Assembly (NCBI RefSeq): GCF_001021165.1
Contig: NZ_AZAY01000008.1
Location: forward strand, 1 to 64,000
Direction of reading: 5' to 3'
DNA length: 64,000 nucleotides
From: Marinitoga sp. 1197
Lineage (GTDB): Bacteria > Thermotogota > Thermotogae > Petrotogales > Petrotogaceae
Position numbers and translations under genes: made by a program. The notes beneath the pieces are model-generated. The model was not told the DNA's origin. It saw nothing but the letters and a program-made list of their open reading frames with translations, and did no database searches. Positions 34,824-43,739 of the stretch are shown here, one piece after another (positions within the stretch are counted from its first letter, which is position 1; every line of letters starts with the position of its first letter).

Positions 34824-37097
34824 ATGAAAATTGTAGGAAAAATTGCACAAAGAATAGAAGCAAAAGAAAAGGCGTATGGTGAATCATTGTATACACCGGA
34901 TTTATATTTTGATAGAATGCTGTATGCTGGTGTGGTTTATTCAAATATTCCACATGGAATATTAAAAAGCATAGATATTACTGAAGCTGAAAAGGTTCCA
35001 GGAGTTGTTAAAATAGCGACATATAAAGATGTACCTGGAACAAATAAATTTGGTGTTATTACAAAAGATATGAGATTTTTAATACCAATTGGTGAAAAAA
35101 TCAGATTTGAACATGATTCAATAGCATTAATAGCAGGAGAAACAAAAGAAGCTGTTGAAGAAGCTATTGAAAAAATACATTTTGAAGTTGAAGAACTTCC
35201 CGGAGTGTTTACGATTGAAGATGCCATTAAAGATGAAATAAAAGTAAATAATGAAAAAACAAATATAGCATTTCATAAAAAAATCAGAAGAGGAAATGTT
35301 GATGAAATTTTTAGAAATGCTGACTTAATAATAGAAAAAGAATTTGAAACAGATTACCAAGAGCAGGCGTATCTGGAAACACAGGGAGTTGTAGCATATT
35401 ATAATGGAGATGTAATGAAGATCTATGCATCAATGCAATGTCCGTTTTATGTTCAGGAAGATGTTTCTGAAATATTAAATATTTCATTTAATAAAGTGGA
35501 TGTTATTCAAATGGAAACAGGTGGGGGATTTGGTGGAAAGGAAGATGTTCCTTCATATATTGCATCAAAAGCAGCTTTGCTCTCTTATTTAACAAGAAGA
35601 CCAGTAAAACTGATATATGAAAGAGAACACGATATAAAAGAAACAAGTAAAAGACATCCTTCAAAATCATACTATAAAGCAGCTTTTAAAAAAGATGGAA
35701 CATTAATAGGGCTAAAAAGCAAAACATACCTTGATATGGGAGCTTATTCTACATTATCTCCTATAGTTATGTATAGGACATTAACTCATTCAGCGGGGGC
35801 ATATAAAGTTCCAAATGTATATGTGGATGTTTATGGAGTATATACAAATAAAGTTCCATGTGGGGCTTTTAGAGGATTTGGTTCTCCTCAGGTGCTATTT
35901 GCTATTGAATCTATAATGGATGAGGCTGCAGAAAAATTAAATATGGATCCATGGGATATACGATATAAAAATGCTCTTGAAGTAGGTGATGAAACATCTA
36001 CCGGTCACAAATTGGAATATTCTGTAGGAGCGAAAAAAACCCTTGAGAATATTAAAAGGTTGTCTAATTATGATAATTTAAAAAAAGAAATAAAAGAATT
36101 TAATAAAAGTAATAAATTGAAAAAGCGTGGGTTGGGTTGGTCTCATATTATATATGGCGTAAGTTTAGGAGCTGGAGGACAGCATCTTGATGCTTCAAAT
36201 TCAGAAGTTCATGTTTTTCCTGATGGAACTATAAACATAATGTTTGGTGGTACAGAAATTGGTCAAGGAGCCAAAACGGCAATTTCAATGATTGTTTCGG
36301 AGGTTTTAGGGCAAAAACTTGAAAAAATAAATGTATTGCAAACAGACACGTTTATAGTACAGGATAGTGGTCCTACAGTGGCTTCAAGAACAACGGTATT
36401 TAGTGGAAATGCAGCAAAAGATGCGGCTGAAAAAATAAAAAGGAATATAATAGAATTTTTATGTAAAAAATTTGATGTTGAAGAAAAAGATATAAAAATA
36501 AATTTAGGAATATATAAAATAAAAGATAAAGAATATTCATTTGAAGAGATAGCAAAAATGGCAAATGACGCAAATGTAAAATTAAATGAATCAGGTTGGT
36601 TTAAATCTCCGAAATTAAATTTTGATATGGAAAATGGTGTAGGGGAAGCATATATAACTTATACATATTCCACACAACTTTCATTGGTAGAAGTGGATAT
36701 GTTAACTGGAAAGGTTGAAGTTATAAAAATGTGGATATCTCATGATATTGGTAAAGCAATAAATTACGATGGAGTAATAGGGCAGATTCAAGGTGGTGCT
36801 GTTCAGGGTATGGGACATGCAATAATGGAAGAAATAAAACAGGTTAACGGAAAAATTATTACATCAAATTTTAATAATTACGTTATTCCCACTATAAAAG
36901 ATATTCCAGAGATTATACCTAATATAGTGGAAGAAGAGTTTCCATATGGGCCATTTGGAGCAAAAGGAATTGGAGAACCCTCATTGATGAGTGCTCCACC
37001 ATCAATAGCAAATGCAGTTTCAAATGCCATAAAAAAAAGAATTTCAAGAATACCAATAACTATGGAAAATGTAATATCCTTGATAAATGAAAAATAA
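34824..37097 (+). CDS. Molybdenum hydroxylase subunit (XdhD/XdhA-like), stand-alone
   Basis: A 757-aa molybdopterin-binding subunit of the xanthine dehydrogenase family. It has G-G-G-F-G-G-K-E near 233-240, G-A-F-R-G-F-G-S-P near 350, E-I-G-Q-G-A-K near 480 and the active-site Glu in GAKGIGEPS near 718. Unlike the first locus, no FAD or [2Fe-2S] subunit gene is adjacent, and unlike E. coli XdhD there is no fused iron-sulfur domain. It must borrow partners, perhaps XdhB/XdhC from 14245-15581, or use subunits coded elsewhere. The next two genes, a PLP enzyme and an oxopurine deaminase-like protein, suggest a purine-related substrate. Ribosome site GGAGGG. Confidence 0.88.
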   Translation: MKIVGKIAQRIEAKEKAYGESLYTPDLYFDRMLYAGVVYSNIPHGILKSIDITEAEKVPGVVKIATYKDVPGTNKFGVITKDMRFLIPIGEKIRFEHDSIALIAGETKEAVEEAIEKIHFEVEELPGVFTIEDAIKDEIKVNNEKTNIAFHKKIRRGNVDEIFRNADLIIEKEFETDYQEQAYLETQGVVAYYNGDVMKIYASMQCPFYVQEDVSEILNISFNKVDVIQMETGGGFGGKEDVPSYIASKAALLSYLTRRPVKLIYEREHDIKETSKRHPSKSYYKAAFKKDGTLIGLKSKTYLDMGAYSTLSPIVMYRTLTHSAGAYKVPNVYVDVYGVYTNKVPCGAFRGFGSPQVLFAIESIMDEAAEKLNMDPWDIRYKNALEVGDETSTGHKLEYSVGAKKTLENIKRLSNYDNLKKEIKEFNKSNKLKKRGLGWSHIIYGVSLGAGGQHLDASNSEVHVFPDGTINIMFGGTEIGQGAKTAISMIVSEVLGQKLEKINVLQTDTFIVQDSGPTVASRTTVFSGNAAKDAAEKIKRNIIEFLCKKFDVEEKDIKINLGIYKIKDKEYSFEEIAKMANDANVKLNESGWFKSPKLNFDMENGVGEAYITYTYSTQLSLVEVDMLTGKVEVIKMWISHDIGKAINYDGVIGQIQGGAVQGMGHAIMEEIKQVNGKIITSNFNNYVIPTIKDIPEIIPNIVEEEFPYGPFGAKGIGEPSLMSAPPSIANAVSNAIKKRISRIPITMENVISLINEK

Positions 37098-37130
37098 TAT
37101 TAAAAGACAGAACAAGGGGGTAGTTATAGA

Positions 37131-38546
37131 ATGAAAAGAGTGCCGATCGTAGGTCCAACATACGAAGAAATGTTACATCCTGAAAAAATTGATCCAGAAA
37201 TCAGAAAAAGAGCTATAGAAATGAAGGAAAAGGATCCGCTTCATCCAATTAATTTATTTAATATATCCTGGAAGGATGAAAATAATGAAATAAGGTATTT
37301 TGTTATGCCAAAAGAATTAACAGGTGTTGATGCAAATATTATAGTTTTATATGCTAAGGATTTCCCATCTGGAAGTCATAAAGTTGGAGCAACATATTCT
37401 GTATTAATGGAAAAAACAATAACCCATGAAGTAGATGCCTCTATTCATAAATTGGTATGGCCTTCAACGGGAAATTACGGTATAGGTGGAGCTTTTGTTA
37501 GTTCAAGAATGAATTATGATTCCTTAGTAATTTTACCGGAAGAAATGAGTCAAGAAAGATTTGACATAATTCGAAAATATGGTTCTGATGTTATAGCAAC
37601 TCCTGGATGCGAATCAAATGTTAAAGAAATTTATGATAAAACAAAAGAACTGAAACAAAATGATCCTGAACATATAAGAGTATTAAACCAATTTGAAGAA
37701 TTTGCGAATTATAGATTCCACTATTATGTTACTGGAAATACTATGATTGAAACAGTGAAAAGGTATCATATAGGAAATGAAAGAATTGCGGCGATTGTTT
37801 TAGGGGTTGGTTCTGCAGGAACAATTGCCAGTGGAGATAGAGTAAAACAGGAATTTCCAGAAGTTAAAATAGTGGCCATGGAACCGGTCCAATGTCCAAC
37901 AATTGCTTTAAATGGGTATGGAGGACATGATATTCAGGGAATTGGAGATAAACACGTTACATGGATACACAATGTTATGAATAACGATGCTGTTGTTTTA
38001 GTAGATGACGTTGATAGCAAAAAGATGTTACAGGTATTAACAGATGAAGAAGGGAAAAAATTCTTAAAAGAATTTGTGGATCCAGAAATGGTGGAATATA
38101 TTTCAGATAAGTTTGGTATTTCAGGTATTGCAAATGTTATTGGTGCTATAAAAATGGCTAAATTTTATAATCTAAAATCCGATGACAATATATTTGTTGT
38201 TGCTACTGATAATATTGCCAGATACCATTCTGTAATGGAACAAATGACAGAAACGTATGGTAAATTAGACAGAGCAGAAGCAAAATCAAGGGTTGAAAGA
38301 ATATTCTTATATCAGGAAACGTCCGGGATATTTGAAGGGGATAAATATAATAGAGAAAGATGGCATAATTTGAAATATTATACATGGATTGAACAACAGG
38401 GAAAAACAATAGAAGAATTAGATGCACAGAAAGAACAAAAATACTGGGAAGAACATCAAAAAAAGGTTCATGAAATTAACAAATTACTGGAACAATATAG
38501 AGAGGAACATAAAGCGACTTTAAGGAAGGTGTGGCTTGAAAAATGA
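37131..38546 (+). CDS. Fold-type II PLP-dependent enzyme of unknown substrate
   Basis: A 471-aa member of the tryptophan synthase beta/cysteine synthase superfamily. The PLP lysine is probably K84 in S-G-S-H-K-V-G-A; the phosphate-binding partner segment S-T-G-N-Y-G-I-G-G is near 113-121, and a Gly-rich G-V-G-S-A-G-T-I loop lies near 226. It is longer than cysteine synthases and does not match TrpB or threonine synthase. Fold-type II lyases such as diaminopropionate ammonia-lyase (YgeX) belong to E. coli and gut-bacterial purine clusters; this protein may fill a similar role, but it is not clearly YgeX. It is followed by the amidohydrolase with an ATGA overlap. Confidence 0.75.
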   Translation: MKRVPIVGPTYEEMLHPEKIDPEIRKRAIEMKEKDPLHPINLFNISWKDENNEIRYFVMPKELTGVDANIIVLYAKDFPSGSHKVGATYSVLMEKTITHEVDASIHKLVWPSTGNYGIGGAFVSSRMNYDSLVILPEEMSQERFDIIRKYGSDVIATPGCESNVKEIYDKTKELKQNDPEHIRVLNQFEEFANYRFHYYVTGNTMIETVKRYHIGNERIAAIVLGVGSAGTIASGDRVKQEFPEVKIVAMEPVQCPTIALNGYGGHDIQGIGDKHVTWIHNVMNNDAVVLVDDVDSKKMLQVLTDEEGKKFLKEFVDPEMVEYISDKFGISGIANVIGAIKMAKFYNLKSDDNIFVVATDNIARYHSVMEQMTETYGKLDRAEAKSRVERIFLYQETSGIFEGDKYNRERWHNLKYYTWIEQQGKTIEELDAQKEQKYWEEHQKKVHEINKLLEQYREEHKATLRKVWLEK

Positions 38547-39898
38547 GGAAATTATTTAAAAATATATCATATCTTGCAACATTCGATAATGAAAATACAG
38601 AATTGAAAAATGCATACATTTATATTGAAGATAACGTTATAAAGGATATAGGAACTGGTAATCCTGATATGACAGCAGATGAAATTATAAATTGTAAAGA
38701 TATGCTTATAATGCCAGGATTTGTAAATACTCATCACCATTTATATCAGTCTTTAACAAGAAATGTTAAAGGAGCTCAAAATGCAAAATTATTTGATTGG
38801 CTTGTATTCTTATATGAACGATGGAAAAATATAGATAGAGAAGGTTTTTATATAAGTTCAATTATAGCAAATTATGAAATGATGAAGACGGGAGTTACAA
38901 CTACTACGGACCATTTATACTTATATCCATATGGTTTAAATGAGGCAATAGATGCAGAAATAGAAGGAGCAATAAGAACAGGAATTCGTTTTCACCCAAC
39001 TCGTGGAAGTATGTCAATGAGCAAAAAAGATGGAGGTTTACCACCTGATAGTGTTGTGCAAACAGAAAAGGAAATAATAAAAGAGAGTATAAGAGTAATT
39101 GAAAAATATCATAATCCAGAAAAATATTCTATGTTGAGAATAGCATTAGCACCATGTTCCCCTTTTTCTGTTACAGCAGATCTTATGAAAGAAACTGTAA
39201 AAATTGCAGAAGAATATGATGTATTAATGCATACGCATGTTGCAGAAACACTTGATGAAGAAGAGTATTGTATAGAAAGGTTTGGAAAGAGACCAGTAGA
39301 TTATATGGAAGAATTAGGTTGGTTAAATCCTCGTGCATGGTTTGCTCATCTTGTATGGTTAAATGAATCAGATATAGAAAAGTTATCACAAAATGATGTT
39401 GGCATGGCACATTGTCCATCTTCAAATATGAGGCTTGGTTCTGGAATTGCTCCAGTAACGAAAATGAAAGATAAAATGCGAATAGGAATAGCAGTAGATG
39501 GAAGTGCAAGTAATGATACAAATAATATGATTGCAGAAATTAGGAATGCTTTGTTATTACAAAGGGTAAAATATGGTGCAGATGCATTAACAGTGAGAGA
39601 AGCATTGAGGTTAGGAACTGTTGGTGGAGCAAGAGTGTTAAGGATGGATGATTATATAGGAAGTCTAGAAATTGGTAAAGCGGCGGATTTTATAGGATTC
39701 AATTTAAATAGATTAGAATTTGCAGGTGGCCTTGATGATCCGTTGGGAGCTGTTTTAATGTGTGACGGAAAACAGGTTGATTTAAATGTTATAAATGGAG
39801 AAATAAGAATAAAAGATGGAAAAATTTTAGATGAAGAATTGCCGAAATTAATAGAAAGACATAATGAAATATCAAAAAAAGTTATAAATAGTTTATAG
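38543..39898 (+). CDS. Amidohydrolase, 8-oxoguanine deaminase / SsnA-like
   Basis: A 451-aa metal-dependent deaminase of the COG0402 group. The metal ligands are visible: N-T-H-H-H at 62-66, H-T-H-V-A-E-T near 231 (His and catalytic Glu), A-H-C-P-S-S-N-M near 290, and the Asp in A-V-D-G-S-A-S-N-D near 318. The stretch H-H-H-L-Y-Q-S-L-T-R followed by A-Q-N-A-K-L-F-D-W-L is close to that of characterised 8-oxoguanine deaminases, which convert 8-oxoguanine to urate and ammonia. Guanine, isoguanine or another aminopurine are alternatives. The start overlaps the PLP gene stop (ATGA), so the two proteins are made together. Confidence 0.8.
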   Translation: MRKLFKNISYLATFDNENTELKNAYIYIEDNVIKDIGTGNPDMTADEIINCKDMLIMPGFVNTHHHLYQSLTRNVKGAQNAKLFDWLVFLYERWKNIDREGFYISSIIANYEMMKTGVTTTTDHLYLYPYGLNEAIDAEIEGAIRTGIRFHPTRGSMSMSKKDGGLPPDSVVQTEKEIIKESIRVIEKYHNPEKYSMLRIALAPCSPFSVTADLMKETVKIAEEYDVLMHTHVAETLDEEEYCIERFGKRPVDYMEELGWLNPRAWFAHLVWLNESDIEKLSQNDVGMAHCPSSNMRLGSGIAPVTKMKDKMRIGIAVDGSASNDTNNMIAEIRNALLLQRVKYGADALTVREALRLGTVGGARVLRMDDYIGSLEIGKAADFIGFNLNRLEFAGGLDDPLGAVLMCDGKQVDLNVINGEIRIKDGKILDEELPKLIERHNEISKKVINSL

Positions 39899-39931
39899 AA
39901 AAGATGCGGCATATGCCGCATCTTTTCTAAG
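39897..39931 (+). terminator. Terminator of the second purine locus
   Basis: Bases 39897-39910 pair perfectly with 39915-39928; the centre GCGGCATATGCCGC is a full palindrome. The stem overlaps the last codon of the amidohydrolase gene and ends in T-rich sequence. Confidence 0.9.
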
Positions 39932-40105
39932 ATTTCTGTTAGGGAGGATAAAATTGTTTATATTTTAATCAAAAATTATAAATATACTAAAGCAATGATT
40001 ATGGCAAAATTCACAAAAAATTAATCTTTTCGTTTTTTATTTTTACATAAAAGTGATTTAATATTGGTGAATTTACGCGTGTTTATAATATTCAGGGGGA
40101 TATTA

Positions 40106-41509
40106 ATGATGAATGAAAAGATGAAAAATTTCCTGTTTGAAAAATACTTTGAAGATAATAATATGGGGATATTAATAGTAAAAGATAAAAAAGTAAAATA
40201 TATTAATAAATCATATAAAATACTTGCCAGATTATTTGATACGGATATGGAAAAAACATCTCCTGTAGATATATATTTCAATTACGAGAAATATCTGGAA
40301 AAAAATACCCATTTGAGAAAATTAAAAGATTTATTCGATTCTATAACTATATTTCGTTTCTCGAAAACAGACATGACATTTACGCATGTTGAAGAATTTA
40401 ATAGTAAATTTCTTGAATTTAAATTTAAGGGAGTAATTATAGATAATGAAAAATATTATATAATTACAGTTTTAGATGTAACCAATGAAATAAAACTACT
40501 TGATTATAAATATCTTGAAATATCAAAAAAAATAGGTGAATTGAGTTTTAGAGAACTATCAAAAGAAGATTTCAACAGTAAAATAATATATGAAAATATT
40601 CACCTTATTTTAAAAGAATATAATATAGTCAATGAGTTAGCGATTTCAATATTGAAGGGAGATAAAATATATATTGAATTTGGGATAATAAATGGAATTA
40701 ATCTAACTGGGAAAAAATATTCAATAGCCGATAAATCTTTAACATCATATATTATTAATTACAATAAAAGAATATATATACCAAATTCTTTGAATTTTAA
40801 ACTGCCATATGGGTATAAAATTTTTCATATAGGTCCAAAGCCTAAGCCTTATAGCGTTTATGGTGTTCCGTTAAGAAATGAAAATGGAGAAGCATATGGA
40901 GCAATTTTGTATGAAAGACCTGAAGAATATAAGTTTAATAGTTTTGATTTTAAATTTTTAGATGAGGTTACATATACAATTCAATCTGTAATAAGATTTA
41001 ATAAATTATATAAAGAATTACATAATGAAAAAACAAAATATTATGAAATGTCGATTCGAGATCATCTAACAAGAGCATATAATAGATCCTTTTTAGAAGA
41101 ATATTTGAAGAAAATATATAATAAAAGCAAACGATACAATGAGAGAGTGATTTTGAGTTTTATAGATATAGATAATTTTAAAAAAATAAATGATAAATAT
41201 GGACATGATTATGGGGATATGTGCTTAACTGTATTTTCTGAGACGGTATTTTCTAATATTAGAGAATCAGATGTTTTTGCGAGATATGGTGGGGACGAAT
41301 TTGTTATAGTTTTTCCGAATACAACATTTGAAAATTCAGAAAAAGTTATGAAAAGGATTAAACGAAAGCTAAAGAGAACGGAATTTCCAATAGATATATC
41401 CTTTGGTTTAACTGAAATTGATATAAATCTCTCATTAAAGGAAAATATGAAAAAAGTAGATGACCTAATGTATCAAATGAAAAGGATAAAAAACACCGGG
41501 ACAAAATAA
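40106..41509 (+). CDS. PAS-GAF-GGDEF diguanylate cyclase
   Basis: A 467-aa predicted cyclic di-GMP synthase without membrane segments. Residues about 10-135 look like a PAS domain (N-M-G-I-L-I-V-K-D-K-K-V-K-Y-I-N-K, ending in T-V-L-D-V-T-N-E). Residues about 140-315 look like a GAF domain (Y-G-V-P-L-R-N-E-N-G). The GGDEF domain follows with S-F-I-D-I-D-N-F-K-K-I-N-D and GGDEF at about 395-399. RESD lies five residues before it, an intact RxxD inhibitory site. The ATG at 40106 is five bases after AGGGGGA; longer in-frame starts at 40064-40067 lack a ribosome site. The signals sensed by PAS and GAF are unknown. Confidence 0.87.
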   Translation: MMNEKMKNFLFEKYFEDNNMGILIVKDKKVKYINKSYKILARLFDTDMEKTSPVDIYFNYEKYLEKNTHLRKLKDLFDSITIFRFSKTDMTFTHVEEFNSKFLEFKFKGVIIDNEKYYIITVLDVTNEIKLLDYKYLEISKKIGELSFRELSKEDFNSKIIYENIHLILKEYNIVNELAISILKGDKIYIEFGIINGINLTGKKYSIADKSLTSYIINYNKRIYIPNSLNFKLPYGYKIFHIGPKPKPYSVYGVPLRNENGEAYGAILYERPEEYKFNSFDFKFLDEVTYTIQSVIRFNKLYKELHNEKTKYYEMSIRDHLTRAYNRSFLEEYLKKIYNKSKRYNERVILSFIDIDNFKKINDKYGHDYGDMCLTVFSETVFSNIRESDVFARYGGDEFVIVFPNTTFENSEKVMKRIKRKLKRTEFPIDISFGLTEIDINLSLKENMKKVDDLMYQMKRIKNTGTK

Positions 41510-41529
41510 AATCCCCGGTGTTTTTTTTA
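41491..41529. terminator. Shared terminator of the GGDEF gene and tex
   Basis: AAACACCGGG (41491-41500) pairs with 41514-41523, followed by T8 on the plus strand; the left arm lies inside the GGDEF reading frame. On the minus strand a T-tract follows as well, just after the tex stop. Confidence 0.88.
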
Positions 41530-43668
41530 CGACCTCAATTTTAAATTAATCCTCTTTAAATCTTTATCTATATCTAAAATTTCCACAGTTACTATTTGAT
41601 TTATACCTAAAACTTCAGAAGGATGCCTTATAAACTTTTCTGAAATATTAGATTTATGTATTAATCCATTTTCTTTAATACCAAGATCAACAAAAGCTCC
41701 AAAATCTGTTATATTTGTAACTCTTCCTTGTAAAATCATTCCGATTTTTAAATCTTCCAATGTTAAAACATCTTCATACAATAGTGGTTGAGGCAATTCA
41801 TCTCTTAAATCTCTACCAGGTTTTTGTAATTCAGAAATTATATCCTTTAATGTATATTCACCTATTCCTAATTTTTCAGATAATTCTTGAATATTTATAT
41901 TATTCAACTTTTCTCTTATTAAATTTAATTTTTCATTATCTAAAATATCTTCTTTTTTAAAACCTAAAAAATCTAATAATTCTTCAGTTTTCTTATAACT
42001 TTCTGGATGAATTCCGGTGATTTCTAAAGGGTTATTTCCATCAAATATTCTTAAAAAACCTGCAGCCTGTTCAAAAGATTTTGGGCCAAAACCCTTTACT
42101 TTTAATAAATCTTTTCTTTCTTTAAATGGTCCATTTTCCTCACGAAATTTTACAATATTTTCTGCCAGTTTTGGAGTAATACCAGAAATATATTGTAATA
42201 GAGCAGAAGATGCTGTGTTTAAATTAATTCCAACGAGATTTACAACATGTTCAACAGTATTTTCAAGCTTTTCTTTTAATAATTTTTGATTCATATCATG
42301 TTGATATTGACCTACTCCTAAAGATTTTGGGTCTATTTTTACAAATTCTGCTAAAGGATCTTGTATTCTTCTGCCAATACTAATAGCACCTCTTACAGTA
42401 ACATCTAAATCTGGGAATTCTTTTACTGCTAATTTTGAAGCTGAGTATACTGAAGCACCTGATTCATCTGCAAATATGTATTTTAAATTTAAATTATGTT
42501 TTTTAACAGTATCAACTATAAACTTTTGTGTTTCCCTTGAAGCAGTGCCATTGCCAATAACAATAAGATTTAAATTGTACTTTTTAATTAATTCTAAAAC
42601 AATTTTTTCGGCATTTTCAAAATCATTCTTTGGAGGAACTGGATATATAGTGTTATTTTCTAAAAATTTTCCAGATTCATCAAGAGCTACAACCTTACAC
42701 CCAGTTCTATATCCAGGATCAATTGCTAATACTCGTTTATTCTTCAATGGAGGAGTAAGCAATAATTCCTTTAAATTTTTAGAAAATAATTCAATAGATT
42801 TTTCTTCTGCACGCTGAGTTAGAATATTTCTAACTTCATTTGAAATAGATGGAAACAACATATTTTTAAATCCATAATCTAACCCTTCTTTTATTATTTT
42901 GTTATTTTCTTCAAATTTTGTTAAATACTCTTTATATAATTTATTTATATACTTTTCATCAAGAGATAATTTTACAGTTAAAACCCCTTCTTTCTCTCCT
43001 CTGTTAATTGATAACACTCTATAATTTGGTATTTTATGTATTTCCTGCGAAAATTCATGATACATATCATATTTTGTTTTTTCTTCTAAGAATTTCTTTT
43101 TTTTATAACTTTCTATTTTTCCATATTTCAGTAAATCATTTCTTAGGATTTTTCTTATTTTTTCATTATGTGCAAAGTATTGTCCTATTATATACTTTAC
43201 CCCTTCTAAAACTTCATCAAGTGTTTTAACCTTATCATTAATAAATGCATTGGCCTCTTTTTCTATATTTGTTATTTTTTGTAAAAAAATTTTTTGAACC
43301 AAAGGTTCCAAGCCATTTTCAATAGCTATATCTGCTTTTGTTTTTTTTCTTTTTTTATAAGGTAAATAAAGATCTTCTACCTCGCTTAATTTTGTAGCAT
43401 TCAGAATTTTGTTTTTTAACTCTTCAGTTAATTTCCCTTGTTCTTCTATTGATTTGATAATACTTTCTTTTCGTTTTTCTAATTCTGTTTGATATTGATA
43501 TAACTCAGAAATTTTTCTAACTTCTTCTTCAGTAAGATTTCCTGTAGCCTCTTTTCTATATCTGCTTATGAAAGGTATAGTATTACCATTATTCAATAGT
43601 TCAATTGTATTTTTTACCTGCCAATCTTTAACGTTTAAGTCTTTTGAAATTATATTTATAATATTCAT
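41527..43668 (-). CDS. tex: Tex-family RNA-binding transcription accessory protein
   Basis: A 713-aa nucleic-acid-binding protein. The order of domains is the usual one: N-terminal helix-rich Tex domain with F-I-S-R-Y-R-K-E-A-T-G near 34-44, the YqgF/RuvC-like domain with A-I-D-P-G-Y-R-T-G near 317, helix-hairpin-helix units (A-S-S-A-L-L-Q-Y-I-S-G-I near 495, and L-L-K-V-K-G-F-G-P-K near 530), and a C-terminal S1 domain (G-R-V-T-N-I-T-D-F-G-A-F-V-D-L-G). Tex affects transcription and RNA turnover in several bacteria; its precise activity is unsettled. Single gene with a GAGGTGA ribosome site. Confidence 0.95.
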   Translation of the reverse strand: MNIINIISKDLNVKDWQVKNTIELLNNGNTIPFISRYRKEATGNLTEEEVRKISELYQYQTELEKRKESIIKSIEEQGKLTEELKNKILNATKLSEVEDLYLPYKKRKKTKADIAIENGLEPLVQKIFLQKITNIEKEANAFINDKVKTLDEVLEGVKYIIGQYFAHNEKIRKILRNDLLKYGKIESYKKKKFLEEKTKYDMYHEFSQEIHKIPNYRVLSINRGEKEGVLTVKLSLDEKYINKLYKEYLTKFEENNKIIKEGLDYGFKNMLFPSISNEVRNILTQRAEEKSIELFSKNLKELLLTPPLKNKRVLAIDPGYRTGCKVVALDESGKFLENNTIYPVPPKNDFENAEKIVLELIKKYNLNLIVIGNGTASRETQKFIVDTVKKHNLNLKYIFADESGASVYSASKLAVKEFPDLDVTVRGAISIGRRIQDPLAEFVKIDPKSLGVGQYQHDMNQKLLKEKLENTVEHVVNLVGINLNTASSALLQYISGITPKLAENIVKFREENGPFKERKDLLKVKGFGPKSFEQAAGFLRIFDGNNPLEITGIHPESYKKTEELLDFLGFKKEDILDNEKLNLIREKLNNINIQELSEKLGIGEYTLKDIISELQKPGRDLRDELPQPLLYEDVLTLEDLKIGMILQGRVTNITDFGAFVDLGIKENGLIHKSNISEKFIRHPSEVLGINQIVTVEILDIDKDLKRINLKLRS

Positions 43669-43700
43669 ATTAAATCACCTCTAATATTTCTTCTAATGAT

Positions 43701-43731
43701 AATAAAACAGGGATTATATCCCTGTTTTATT
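43701..43731 (-). terminator. tig terminator
   Basis: AATAAAACAGGGA (43701-43713) pairs perfectly with 43719-43731 around a five-base loop. It lies between the 3' end of tig and the tex start. Confidence 0.85.
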
Positions 43732-43739
43732 AATTGAAA

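Noticed and set aside
42476-42817. Plus-strand ORFs within tex
   Set aside because: They lie opposite the YqgF domain of tex and have low-complexity composition and no ribosome sites.
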